Positions 47,491 to 60,800 of a stretch of DNA of 64,000 nt are shown piece after piece. Position numbers and translations under genes: made by a program. This DNA is from Arbacia lixula (taxonomy: Eukaryota; Echinodermata; Echinoidea; Arbacioida; Arbaciidae): assembly GCA_963669155.1 (NCBI GenBank), contig OZ022587.1, forward strand, positions 17,999,491 to 18,063,490. Direction: 5' to 3'. The notes under the pieces are model-generated. The model did not search any database. It was not told the origin of the DNA and saw only the letters and a list, made by a program, of their open reading frames with translations. The first letter of the stretch is position 1. The number at the start of each line of letters is the position of its first letter.

Positions 47491-47920
47491 GCAGCGTATA
47501 GCACAGGTTTGAATGGATTGACTTTGTTATGACTTGAGATGGTGGTCGCTAAGAAAGTCGATCGTTCGAGCATAGTCCATAATAAAAGTCTATATTTGGT
47601 ATCATTTGAAGGCGGTGCTACAACGCTGTAATCACGCGAGATATTACAATTCCGTGATGTACAGTATTTGTGCGCTGTATAATCCTTTTATATTTGTAAT
47701 GTGGGATTCTGTAATATCCTTTTTACGGAGTCTCCCCTACCTGATTAATTATATAAGGACAAGCTCATCCCGTCGAACCTTAATCTCATCTAAGATTATA
47801 AGGTAATCCTTTACGCGTGGTGTGAATCATCCGTGACAGCACTTTTACTGAAAAGACCCGCTCTAATACATGTATTACAAGGGCGGCGCCTATAACTGTA
47901 CACATTCGCTCTATATGGAA

Positions 47921-47928
47921 TGACGTCA
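47921..47928. promoter_or_regulatory. CRE-like TGACGTCA upstream of the EGF gene
   Basis: A perfect CRE palindrome about 0.8 kb before the start codon, in a more GC-rich stretch (47880-48740) that looks like the promoter and 5' UTR. Here it is outside the repeats that carry this motif elsewhere in the window. Function is not shown. Confidence 0.3.
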
Positions 47929-48738
47929 CCAATTTGAAGAAGGTCGGGACACTCTATTTACAAGTACCCGTCAAGCTCCAATGAACACCCAAACATGTCG
48001 CCTTTGTGCCAATCTGTGCCCGCCCCGGCGCCGTCACGAAACTACTGCAACATGCCGTACATTATGCCGGTACGGTACACGCACTTAATTTAGCCATACG
48101 ACAGACTTCCGTTGGCGCGGCGGTCATCATACACCCACGGTCGAAAACTAATACTATATAGTATACACACAACATAGAAAATTTAGTAACCTGCATTAAT
48201 GTATACCTGCATGACTTGCTGAAGGCGGTATTACGCCATTAAACGAACAGTGTGCTTATGTAGTGTCACGGCAGTCAACTTTTGAAACAGAGCGAGCAGC
48301 AATTGGAAGTCTAGCGGATTGAACTTTTTTCATTTGGCAGTGGAAGTTTGTTTTTAATTTGTCCTCGTTTTGTTTGCGTCTATGACTGTGAACGGGGTGG
48401 TACCGCCCACTATTACCGCCAGTCTCTGTGGCGGGTTAGACGGAAGAGTTCGGGGAGAAAGTTAGGAGCCGCACCGCTATACTTTGACCGCAGCGGCTAT
48501 GAAGTTTGAAGGCCGACCGAGTTCGTAGGGCGTATCTGCTACAGTGTGCGGAAAGATTTCTTCTTTCGTGTTGTGTTTTCTCTTTGCATGTAGACAATAT
48601 GTTAAGAGCTGACCGCGAACCGTCCAGGAAACAAAACAAACGGGGATTTGCATCAACGAATTTTCAGTGTGGAATTCAGTCGGTGGAGTAATATCGGATT
48701 ATCATTTTAACATTTATCGACGAAAGATACAATTCGCG

Positions 48739-48808
48739 ATGGATTCGTTTTTGAACGTTAAGATTTTTCATGTGTTGTGTACCCTTCTGCTTGTCACATG
48801 CGTCAACG
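48739..48808 (+). CDS. EGF gene exon 1: signal peptide
   Basis: ATG at 48739 opens a 23-codon leader with a hydrophobic core (VLCTLLLVTCVN), then a GTATGT donor in phase 1 that matches the next exon. The GC-richer 380 bp upstream probably hold the 5' UTR. Confidence 0.82.
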
Positions 48809-51800
48809 GTATGTATTAAGTACATGTATATTGAAGGTGGAAACATGTTTAACTTTGTAAAGTGTATGTTTATTTTTGTAGTACAAGGTATTAAAATATG
48901 CCCTTTTCAACCCCAATTGTACATAATATTATTCTCCCCCTATTCGTCCATCTGTCTGTCTCTCTCTTCGTCTCTCCCCCTCTCTCTCTTTCTCCCCCTC
49001 TCTCTCTCATTCTCTCCCTCTCTCTCTCTCCCTCCCTTACCCATTCTGTCTCTGTCTTATCACTTTGTCCCTCTCTCCCCCTCCCCCTCTATACTCTTCC
49101 TCCCTCTCTCTCTCTCTCTCTTTCTCTCTCTCCCTCTCTCTTTCTCCCCCTCTCCCTCTCCACGTCTCTCCTTTAACCCATTCTCTGTCCTATCTCTCTT
49201 TCCCTTTATCCTCTCCTCTCTCCTACTCCCCCCCCCTCTCCCCCTCTCTCTCCCACTCTCTCTCCCTCACCAATTCTGCCTCTGTCCTATCTCTCATTCA
49301 CTCTCTCTCCATCTCCCACTCTCTCTCTCTCCCTCTCTTCATCTCCCACTTTCTCTCTCTCCTTCTCCAAATCTCTCTCTCCCTCTCCCAATCTTTCTCC
49401 CCCTTCCTTAGAACCCCCACCCCCTCTCTCTCTCCCTTCCCCACTCTGTCTCTACGTTCTCTCTCTCTCTCTTCCTCACCCACCCTCTAATTATTGTCTC
49501 CCTCTCTCCTCCTAGGCCAATGTACTGACACCTTCTGTCAAAATAATGGGACCTGCGACGGGGATCCAGGCTCGGAGGTCTGTTACTGCCCTGATGGCTT
49601 CTTGGGGCCAAGATGTGAAGGTACTTTCCTATATATTTTCTTCCATTATCTCCTCACTTCGCTGCAGTAATATTAATTACAATTTCAATTTCTTGAGAGT
49701 TTGCAATGACTACCTACAAGTGCTTATAATAGCATCACATATCGATAGCACATTTCTGACATAAGGAAACGATTATTCCCACATGAAAGATTGTTAGATG
49801 GTATTGTGTGAAGACATGTGATGCTTTTGTGGGCAGGTGGAGGTAGTCATTGCAATGTTTAATTTGTTCATAAATTCTGCTTATTATCCTGTTAATTTCT
49901 ACCTTTGATGATGTCACAGGGGGAATCGTGAGTTGGAGGATATTTTGGAGGCGGGGCTTATCAGTGCTGAGAAAAAATAAAGAAAAATTATTTATAAACA
50001 TTGGACACATATTTCCATTGAATAGTTAGTGATTTTGTTATGTACCTATTATGTTGCATCGACATAAATCAACATACATTTTGATGACAGGGGACCTTTA
50101 AAGCAGTTTTTAATTCCTATATCTAGCCAGCGTCAACATGTGATAATTTTCACATTGGTTACGTATGAAATGAGCTAATTGTCTATCACCATGGTTAAAA
50201 TGATACAGATTGTACATTGAAGGCATACTTGGCATCTGTGTACATACCATGTTTGGTTACAGAGCAGCTTTGTGGATTCAATGTTCAGGTGAAGGACATA
50301 TACAAGTGGGTCTTGTGTTTGTATGTATCTATACTCCAGATGTGAAGTGTTAAAACTCTTATATTTGCACTCATAAATGCAATATCATTACATACCCTGG
50401 CACATGAAGAGGTAAACATATTCTCCATGGTCCACAATCTGGATGTTTCATTAATGTGCTTTGTCACAAGTTTTAACTGATGATAGAGGGAGTGTAATGC
50501 ATATTTAGCCTCTAACACTGGGTTTGGGATTGATTGGCCCAAGGTGATGCTATTATTTTATTCTTCTTTGAAACAGCTCATTTTCACAAATGAAGTTTTT
50601 TGCATAAATATCCCATTGCAAACAAAGATTATTTTATTTTAGGAATGTACCCAGATATACATGTAGACATACATGTCCAAAAAGGAAGTTCCTCATAAAT
50701 TATTCACAATAACATTATGCCTAGCACAGCTCCAAAGCCATCATTAACACCTGATACTCTGCTGTAAAGAGTGATGAAATACAATTAAAAATAAGTTGAT
50801 TTTACTGTAATGTTACATTCGGAATTGTTGCCTTGGCATGTGTAAGTACAATGTAGCTTTAGGTTTCCTATCAATCAAAGTCCTTGATATGAATTATGTA
50901 TTTTATTATCTTATTACCGGATCTACTGGAAAATGCGGTGTTTTCTGCAGACAGGTTTCTAGGTTTTCTTCTGCGGGCTGCTACATGTACATGTAACTTC
51001 AGCTTCTGTATACTGTAGCTGATTATTATTAATTTGTGCCAGTGTGTTGTGCTAACAGCAAATGCTATTCCAAGAGTGGGTGTAGTATGGTACGGACCAG
51101 AACGCCAACTCTGTCTTGAACTTGTCTACTGACGGTGATGCAACTGCAATAAGTTCCAGACTTCCAGTGCTACTTTGGTATCAACAATTATTGCCTAACA
51201 TTCAGCCTTCTTCCCCTCGTGTAACCTACATTTTGTTGGGATGACCACGAGTTGTCTTAGAAGGAGCAGATGTGAAGAACGGGCCTTTGTTTAATTTATC
51301 AATGGTCTTGATGATGATGTAAGTCTGTATCATGTCACCTCGTCTTATTCTGTACTGGATGGAAGGCCATTTCATGGCATGGAGTCCCCTGCCGTAGTTT
51401 ACATACATGTACTCTTTGAGCATTGGTACAAATATAAAGGAGCTTGTAACTGGACTTTTTCAATCGACTTTTATTCGGCAGCATACATGTATCTCGGATA
51501 CCAGACTCCGTTTCCATACTCCACGATTGGTCTCGATCAGATCAAGGACACAGTTTGATTTTGGGACTGTTCTTGCTACAGTACTTGCGAGTAGAACTTA
51601 AAGAGATACATGTAGTTCACCCTGAAAATAAGTCAGTTTTAATAACAAAAAAGGACACATGGAAGAAACATATGAGTAAAGGTTTAATGAAAATTCGTCA
51701 AAGGATAAGAAAGTTATTATCTTTTGAAATTTCATATTTTGTGATGTCATATGCAAGGGGCTTTTCCGTATGTTGTGTACAGAATAATTCCATGAATTAC

Positions 51801-54800
51801 TCTTTTTCTGTTCTTGATAATGGAATGATTTTTTTTTTTCATACAGATATGTGTGTAAAAACATTTTTCTAATGATGTATCAATAGCACAGGTAAAAGAA
51901 TGGTTATCTTTTTGAGAAAATACTCTTAAAAAAGGCACACAAAATTATGGGAGATTTATAAGATCAGAACTTTCGTATCCATTGACGGATCTTCATCAAA
52001 ACTTCGCTAATATGTTTCATGATAGTATGTTTCATGTGTCTCCTTTTTTGAAACCAAATTAATTTCAGGGTGAACTATCCCTTTAAGTTGAGAATCAGTG
52101 ATGACTCCCAGGTCTCCGCTTAGAATCAGTGACCTTTTTTGGGGATGGTGTCTTTGTGTGGTTTCTCCAGAATCCAGGATAAGCTTAGTGGCACAATGTG
52201 AGCTTAGGCACAGCATTAAGTCGTTAAATCACCTTTGATGTATTTTTTTCACAAGTATTTCACACAATTCCTATATATTTCTTGTAGTATGTACATGTGG
52301 TAAGTAAAACCCTACATACACTACAGTTCAAAGGAATTGGCAAAGTGAAAGGGAAAGGGAAGAAAGAGAAGGACCCGCAGTTTTAAAACCGTGGTATATT
52401 TTGTCCAGTTCAGCATGAAACATGATGCTTTTTAGGCTAAAGCATTGTGTTTCATGCTGAACTTGACAACATATACGACTGTTTAAAACTGCGGGTCCTT
52501 CCCTTTCGTCCCTTTCCCTTTTAGAACAACACAACATAACTGTTGTTTATTGTTTTTTTTTTTAAATGAACAATCACCTTACCAAATTTCACCAACTTCA
52601 AAATCAATGGTCGTTTCCAGTGGTTAAATAGCAGATCCATTTTTTAGACATTGGGTTGTTTCCAAAGGAAATTCTTTAAAGCTTGATTACGGTAATTTTC
52701 AAAAAGATGGCAATGGAAAACATAATGAAATTAATCCCCAATTTGATTTAGGGAGCACTGTTCACATGTGCGCTCTCTTAAAGGGTTGAATAGATTCTGC
52801 CCCAATCATATTGACAAACTAATTTGCATAAATTAAAGGACAACCTTTGAGAGTATGAAGAAAAGGATACATATGAAAATGCAATGGGAGGAGTTGTCAT
52901 GATAACATGTATCTAATCAATGATGCCGCTCAATTAGAATTAAGTTCTGAGTATAGGTTTGACTTTATAAAGGCACAAGAGAGAACAGAACTACACAGAT
53001 CGGCAACTCTTTGAGAAAAAATCAGGCAAATCATATTAAAGAAGTCATGAATTGTCGAAAATTGTAATTTCTCGGACTGAATTTTGTTCATGGGTATATC
53101 CAATTAGTCAGCAATGATGAACTGTACTTGCATGTCGTTGTTTTTTGTAATTCTATAATTAACCCAGACAATAATCAACTACACACCTTGTATTACAGAG
53201 CAAGATTATACAGTAACGTGTAATGATGAAGATGTTCAAACATGACTTGCTTGTAAATTGTGGTGTCTGATTTTCCTTAGTTTTTCTCCCCTCATCTAAT
53301 TCAACTTGTTATAAGGGTTTCTACAATCAATAAAGTATTTCCACATTTTCCAGCCTGTTCATTGTACATGTATGTATATTAGTTTTGATGGATCGTGCTT
53401 AATGACAGTCCTTATCGATTATTTACGGTTCGCATCATTTATACCATCATGATACATGATACAAACGTACAGTGTACCTGCACTTTTTTGGAACTCAATC
53501 CTTCTTTACGCCTTTCAAGTGTCCACTTCTTGTCAACTTTGACCTCCATGTCAAGGTTTTGGTCAAGGATACCTTACACACGTTACTCTCTACTTCACTT
53601 TATTTGTTGGCTATCACTTTCCTGCCAGCTCACTGGGAAATATAAATCTGAAACATACTATGATGTATTCTGAATACATTTACACACACTTTCCTATAAT
53701 CCAATCAAGTCAATATGATATCATACATACCATACATAGTTACCAATTAAACATTAGATTGAAAATGTTGTTTCTTAGAGGGTACCTCTTTTGTCACATC
53801 ACATTTGAGTGTTTTTTCCACATTTAAAATGTAGAAAGAGGCCCAGCGCCCTATACAGAAGATAATTTAGACATGTCTGCTTAAGATATTAGTTTAGGTT
53901 AAATAATGGGAACATATTTTGAGCTATATAATACATACATGTATTATCAATCAAAACATGTTCAATGATTCATTCAATTAATATTTATGTGTATTGAAAT
54001 GCACATGAATCTTCAATTTGTATATTGTGACATTGGGGAATCTGTTCTTTCAAACAAGCTCTAACATATTGTGAACCATATAATACATACATGTATTATC
54101 AATCAACAAATGTTCAATGATTCATTCAATTAATAACTATGTGTATTGAAATGCACTTGACTCTTCAATTTGTACATTTTGACATTCTAGAATCTGTTCG
54201 TTCAAACAAGCTCCCCTCAAATTGTCGCATTTGATATTTATCAAGAAATGTATTCAATTACATTTAATGAATGTTAGTTCAAACATGCTGGTCAGATCAT
54301 TGATTTGAGACGTGTTCGATCATTGAATGTTTATTCAAACAAGCTTGTTAAATTGTTGTATTTTAATGCCAACCGTTGGATTCCATGGGATGACAGAGCT
54401 TGATCCCTGCTCTCCGTCTCCTTGCCTCAATGGTGGAACATGCGCGCTAATTTCAGGCTCCATCTCCTGCCAGTGCATCCCTGGATTGGGCGGAACGATT
54501 TGTGAAAATGGTAAACTGTACACCCTAAAGTGTTGCACAGTTGTCAGTGTCACACAATGTTTTGTTGCTATGAAGTCAGAGCCTAGAGCTACTCTGGATA
54601 ACGATTTTACCCATTGCCATACTGAGGTGCCGTGGGAAGGGAGGTTCAAAAAGTGTTCTGTTCTTAAAGAATCATTTGAAATACAGCTGATTTTACAGTT
54701 CTGATCAATCAAAAATGGAAGATCTAATAAAAACCTCAAACAATCATTTCAAAAGTACAATTGACGGCAATTGACAGAACATATGCCCTCCCCCAGAACT

Positions 54801-57800
54801 GATCCTTAAGCTTTAAAATGTGTAAAATTGATTTTGTCTACAGTATACATAATGTCGATTCGAGCTGGACATATATGGATGTCATTGATCAATAGTGTCA
54901 ACAACAGCTACATGTTCTATACGCATTTTTTGTGTTTTTACTGTCAACAAAAATGAGTTATCTTTTCCTTCATGATACTCAGTCATATATGTAGGAAGCA
55001 AACTATAATGATGCAGTCTTATCAAACTTGTGTGCAGTATTTTCTCTTTCTCAAATGTGAATGTTCTTTATCAGACGAGTTCAATGAGTGTATCAGTTCC
55101 CCATGCTTGAATGGTGGGAGCTGCAACGACTTGCTGGGAGCTTACAACTGCACGTGCCCCCCTGACATGCCTGAGCTTAGTGGCACCAATTGTGAACCAG
55201 AATTAGGAAAGTATTACATGGGTGTTTTGATTGTTTGTGCTTTTTGTGCATTTGTTTGCCTGTAGATACAGCATGTTCCAGTGTGTTGTGAGATCTCCCG
55301 CACTAAACGCTCAATTCAACAATTTGTAAAACTCTTTTGTGGAAATAATCCTGATTTTTTGGTCCCATCATTTACACTGGTCTATATCAGAATCCACAGA
55401 GTTGGACTGTCAACAAAACTTTCAAAATATCATTACCAGGCCATAAGAACAGTTAGCTTAATGTTCATTGCAACGGTCATAAGAGGTTCGAGCAGTTTGG
55501 GGGAAATTGCCTGGACTAAATAGCCCTGATTTCCCATATTTCTTCTCACTCTGCTATGACAAAAAATCACTCTCCCGTCCTCAGAATATTACTAAATGTG
55601 CATGATGTTACATTCTACATGTATGCAGTATTTTGTTAAGATATTAGCATGTTCCTGTATACATAGCCGCTCACGCTCATGTAGTATCGACATTGACAAT
55701 TAAAACTATGATTACAATAACATACTTGTTCTTGGTGCACGCAATAGTATTGCATACTACAAGTGAATTTCTCTTCTACCCTCTACTAGTAACTCTACTA
55801 CCCTTCTACTAGTAATTTTGCTAATAAAATATTTAACACTCTGAAAGGATTACTTCATGTAGGAAATGAATATTTAAAAAAAAAAATGTGAGATTTATTG
55901 CATATCTATGGTTTGTTAGTTTCACGTACTGAATGTGCAACAGGAATCCTTCCATTTAAACTTTTATGATTGTCTTCCTCATATTCTTGTTAATAACAAT
56001 AATAACCAATGTATGAGAGAGTTTTTATTTTTATATGATAGTCAGCTTTTTGTAAAATTGCACTTTTTCTGGTAGTACCACTCAAAGTGCCCTGGCTGAA
56101 ACCAAGCTGCTGTATTGAGCGCTAGTCTGCTAGTGGCTAATTGATCTTAGACATGTTAGGAATAGATCCTGCCACACCCATTTTCACTTTTCCGAAGGTT
56201 CGTTAGTCTGAAAAAGAAATAGGGTTCGTTATTGCGAAGGTTCCTTTGTCCGAAACCGTAAACGGTTTGTGTTGTTCTGAATGATCGTTATTCTGAAGGT
56301 TCGGACTAACGAACCTTGTTTCATTTTCGGATTAACGAAACTTCGGAATAACGCCACAGTTGCTCGGATTAACCAGGGATGTGTTAGGAAGGAGGGACAA
56401 CTCAACCATAATATATTCAAACATCTGTATGGATACTAAAGCGTGCTAATGAATGTCAAAAGCATTCCACAATCACTGCAATGCTTTGAAGTCCCATGCG
56501 CGGCACCGTCATTTTGCTATCGTCAACTTGGAAAGCAGTATCTTTAATTGCCTGTTTTGTTTCTCGAAGCTGTGTTTCTTATCACATTTTTTTTGAATTT
56601 TCAAGAAAGTTAAGGGGCAACACCTCTAAAGATCCTGTATTCGTTTTTCTTCTAAATAATTGTTGAATGATGCACAAACGGAGATATAAGATAATATTCT
56701 TACTTGCATAATTAACAAATTTCTTCACTTTCCGGAGATTTCCGGAAATGTCGGATTCAATCATTATCAAAATCATATATTAAGCTGCTTATTTTCATTA
56801 ACAGAGTTTGCGTGAATTTGCGTGCAAATGAGATATTTTACTTTAAAAAACTGTTTATTTTTGTTCGCTGATATCGCTTTTCCTCACAAAAGTATTGATG
56901 CAATCCAACAGAAGTGGACAAGCGAAATAAGACTCTACATATCTTTTGTTCTCTCTGAGAAACCGTTGCTACGCAATCGTGTTCGTTATTGTTAAAACAC
57001 GTGAAAAGCACATGCTGAGACCACGCAATTTTTCGGCGGTGCCACGCATGGGCTCAAAGAAAGAATGTTGTTTCATATCCTTCCATAACATATCCCTGGA
57101 TTAACGAACCCTGTTTCGTTTTCAGACTAACGAACATCGAGGTATAGGCAATTTACGTGTTTGGGAATTACGAACCTTCGGAATAACTAACCTTCGGAAT
57201 ATCGAAATGTAACCGGACTGGGAGGGACAAGCTTGAGTAAACCACCTACAAAAATGCACCAGGCCTCGGCAGAACCCCAAATCTCACGTTAAGCACGATA
57301 CATATTAACAGCTCTAGCAGTGTCTAGGTTAATCTTAAAACACATACTATACATGACTTTGTCCTGGGTTGTGATTTGTTGCATACTTTACTCTCCATGG
57401 TATACATCACCATTTTCCAGAATTAATTACATGTATGTACAGTAAAGTGCGTTTAATCCTGTGTTGCATGCGTTATTGTTTTGTTTGTAGCATTAGAATG
57501 AATGACGGATTTAGAATAATTTAGAGATTCTTTGCATTCAAGAACTACATGTCCCTGTCCATTGTGTCGACATGTAGTCAACAATTTCCCGGTCTTTTAT
57601 AAATGGATTGTTGATAGAAAATGATATAATTGTCAAAAAGGTGTTGTATATGAAAGTTTATGGATTGGAACGAACTTGTATATTCAAGAATGAGTGTGTG
57701 CTCTTTCATGCTGGCCATGTGGAAAAGCAGTTGACGATCCGTGCCACCCCTCGCCGTGTCTGAATGGAGCTACCTGCGCGGCGACGGATTCTACCACCAT

Positions 57801-60800
57801 CATGTGTTCGTGTACACCTGGCTATTACGGGGATTACTGCGAGGATGGTGATCTTGCATTTTAACCACTCTTATGCCCTCTGTACATATTTGTGCCCTTA
57901 AATTCCACAGCTTAGCATTTGCTCTGGCAAAGAAACAGTTAAGGCAGTTTGCCGTTTTCCCATAAAGTCCTTTTGATTTGAGGCAGTGAGGAAAATGTAA
58001 AAGTTTGAAGAAAATATTGCAGGTAACTCTTTCACTCTGAGTGTGATATTGCTGCACTTTTGCAGATCTACATAAAACAATTAAAATCATATTCTTTTAA
58101 ACTGTACATGTCAGCTTTTCTCAACACGTCTTTTTTTTCTCATTAATATCACAAGACATGATGAGGGTGATACTGAAGGAAGGAAGCAAGGAAGCAGAAA
58201 ATGAAAATGATAAACATGAAGACATTTACATACAGTTGTAACAATCATAAAATACACACATATTACTTGTATCGATGTTATAGACATTTCGAATGCATAG
58301 GACGTAAAATGAATGATGATTTTCATTCTTTTCTTAATATGTTTTCTTTTCCCCATTGATATCATCAGACATTGATGAATGTGCAAGTGCCCCTTGTATG
58401 AATGGGGGCATATGTAATAATTTGCAGAACGCATATAATTGCTCCTGCTCAGCTGAATACAGTGGCTCTCGTTGTGAGGCAGAAGCAGGAAAGTATCTAT
58501 ATAATGGGTTGTGTTTCTTTGTTTTGAAGTGTGACTTGTCTGTGGTTCTTCTGTGAGACAGGGATAGTTCACCCTGATGTTAGGTTGGTTTCAATAAAAG
58601 CAGTGACATGACAGAAACATATTCGTGTAAGTATGAGAGCAATCACACAAAGGAAGAGGAAGTTATGAGTCTTTTAAAGGTTTTGATTATGTGACGTCAC
58701 ATGCAAGTTGCTCTCTCATATGTTGTGTACAATATTTTGAATGTCCATTTCCTCAAAAGAGTATGCATCATTTTACCTGGGCTTTAGACAATGTATTAGA
58801 AACATGTTTTACACACATACCTCTATGACAAAGAAAGTATTGCATTGTCAAAAAGGAGGAAAGTATGGAATCGCACAGTATACACCATACATGTATAAGA
58901 GAGCACCTCGCATGTGACGTCACTAAATTGAAATGTTAAAAGATCATAACTTTCTTATCCATGGCGGACTTTTGTCAAACCTTCACTGATATATTTCTTT
59001 CCTACTTCTGCTTTTATTAAAACCAAGTTGATTCTAGGGTGAACTATCCCTTTAAAGACTGGGTAGCCCTTTTGCAGGTAAAATATATTTTGTTTAAAAA
59101 ACACGGAAAATGGAAGAAAATACAGATCTTCTATCCCAATAATAGAACATGAAATTGACTTTTAAGCAAAATTATCTTGATTGCTAGATTTCAAGTAGGT
59201 TTTGCACGGGTTGTTCAAAATTTATTGGTTCCAGTAGACCGTAGACCGTAATACACAATACACTGCATATTACAGCTTTTCACACTGCAGTGTCTGTTAA
59301 TCGACCAATATAATACATTGAGCGGTTCAATGCGGTTTATGGACAGAATGTTTACAGTGGTATCTGTGTCAAACGTAAACAAGAATATTTTTTCCCTATC
59401 CTGAATAGGTTTGTAAAGCTTTGACTGAAATTCCATACATTTTATCGTTTGGATATACCACTGATTACTGCTGAGTTTCAAGATTTTTGCAAATGGGCTG
59501 CTTTGTTATTGAAGCATGAAAGTGTGAAATAGAGGTCAATGCTACACTACATCATTTGCATAAGTTCCAGATTTGGGTTCGTGACTATGTTGTGTGTGAA
59601 AAGTCTTGTTGTTTCCCGAAAATGTACCCTGAAAAATAGCATTCATGTGTGAGTTGCTACCCCCAGTGTATTGTTAACATTTTTGTTCCTGTTGTTGGTA
59701 CATGTACTACATGTCCGTAAATATTTACATATATGTACTTTTACACATCAGGGACACATTACACATTGATTTGAATGAGTAGAGTCAATACATGTGTATA
59801 AATGTAACTCGACCCCCTGCACAAATGCTGATGTCATCTTGCTCCTAATCCATGGATTATATGTAGCATTCTCTCATAAAATGTCTTTGTTCAGGTGATT
59901 AAATGGATTGTGGAGAATGAAGAGCGTCAGACCACTTTTCTAATGACGTGTACTTTAAGATTTGATGGTCTTGTAGAGACGGAAAGACATTAACAGGCTT
60001 GCCTGCCCACTCACCTTGTGTGCGTTGTTCATGTATCCCTACATGACTGATGCATGTCAGTCAGAAAGTTGCCAGTGAGCCTCTCAAACACTGACCCGTA
60101 TCATGTCCTTTCCTGCTTTTCTCTCTCTAGTGATTAAAATAAATGTTGTTTTTCTCCAGTTCGTGAAAGCAAGTCATTTTACCAAATGCTCCTATTCCCC
60201 TCATGTTTCTTACAATACGAGACTGAATTGAGTTGCATTGTCATTGTCAGTACCTTATTATTTTTGTCCAGTGTTTCCCTTTACCCCATTGTGTTTGAAA
60301 TTGTTCGCATGCTGCTTAAATTTGTTTCGCCTTTCTCCTTGACCTCCAAAGTCGTACGTTCTTGTAAATAATGTTCTTCTTTCAGATTATCACTGCTACA
60401 TGAACCATTATTCACCTTTTTTCAAAGTTTGTTGAAGAAGTTTTAATTATATATCATTGTATAAGTATTGTAGAAAGAGAGATTTTTGTTACTCACGAAG
60501 CTGGCACGGGTCTCTCCATACTACCACTTAATGGTCAGACTTGCCCTGACATGATATCTGCAGTATTCATCTCCTGTCAAATCGACATCAAAATAGGAAA
60601 TAATCTGAACATATCCAGATGTTCTAAAAACCCTTAAATGTGAAGACAAAACATTCGTGACGTCCTGCTGCTCTTCCGTGTATAAAACAAAAATTTGAAG
60701 CAGACCATAATAATGAACGACCCTCTATGGTATTTGAATATTCATTATTATCCTCTGCGATACTATCATAAATATTCATGAAATTGAATGATAATGTTGA

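Larger units (their letters stand above)
38104..47880. other. Intergenic region between divergent receptor and EGF genes
   Basis: No open frame here shows a recognisable domain or a splice-consistent set of exons. Contents that can be named are listed separately: several inverted-repeat elements and a GT/GA microsatellite at 43488-43545. A short run of CCCTAA-like units is at 42270-42320. Confidence 0.6.

Noticed and set aside
48770-49490. 213- and 141-codon serine/leucine/proline-rich frames
   Set aside because: They are translation of the CT-rich intron 1 of the EGF gene.
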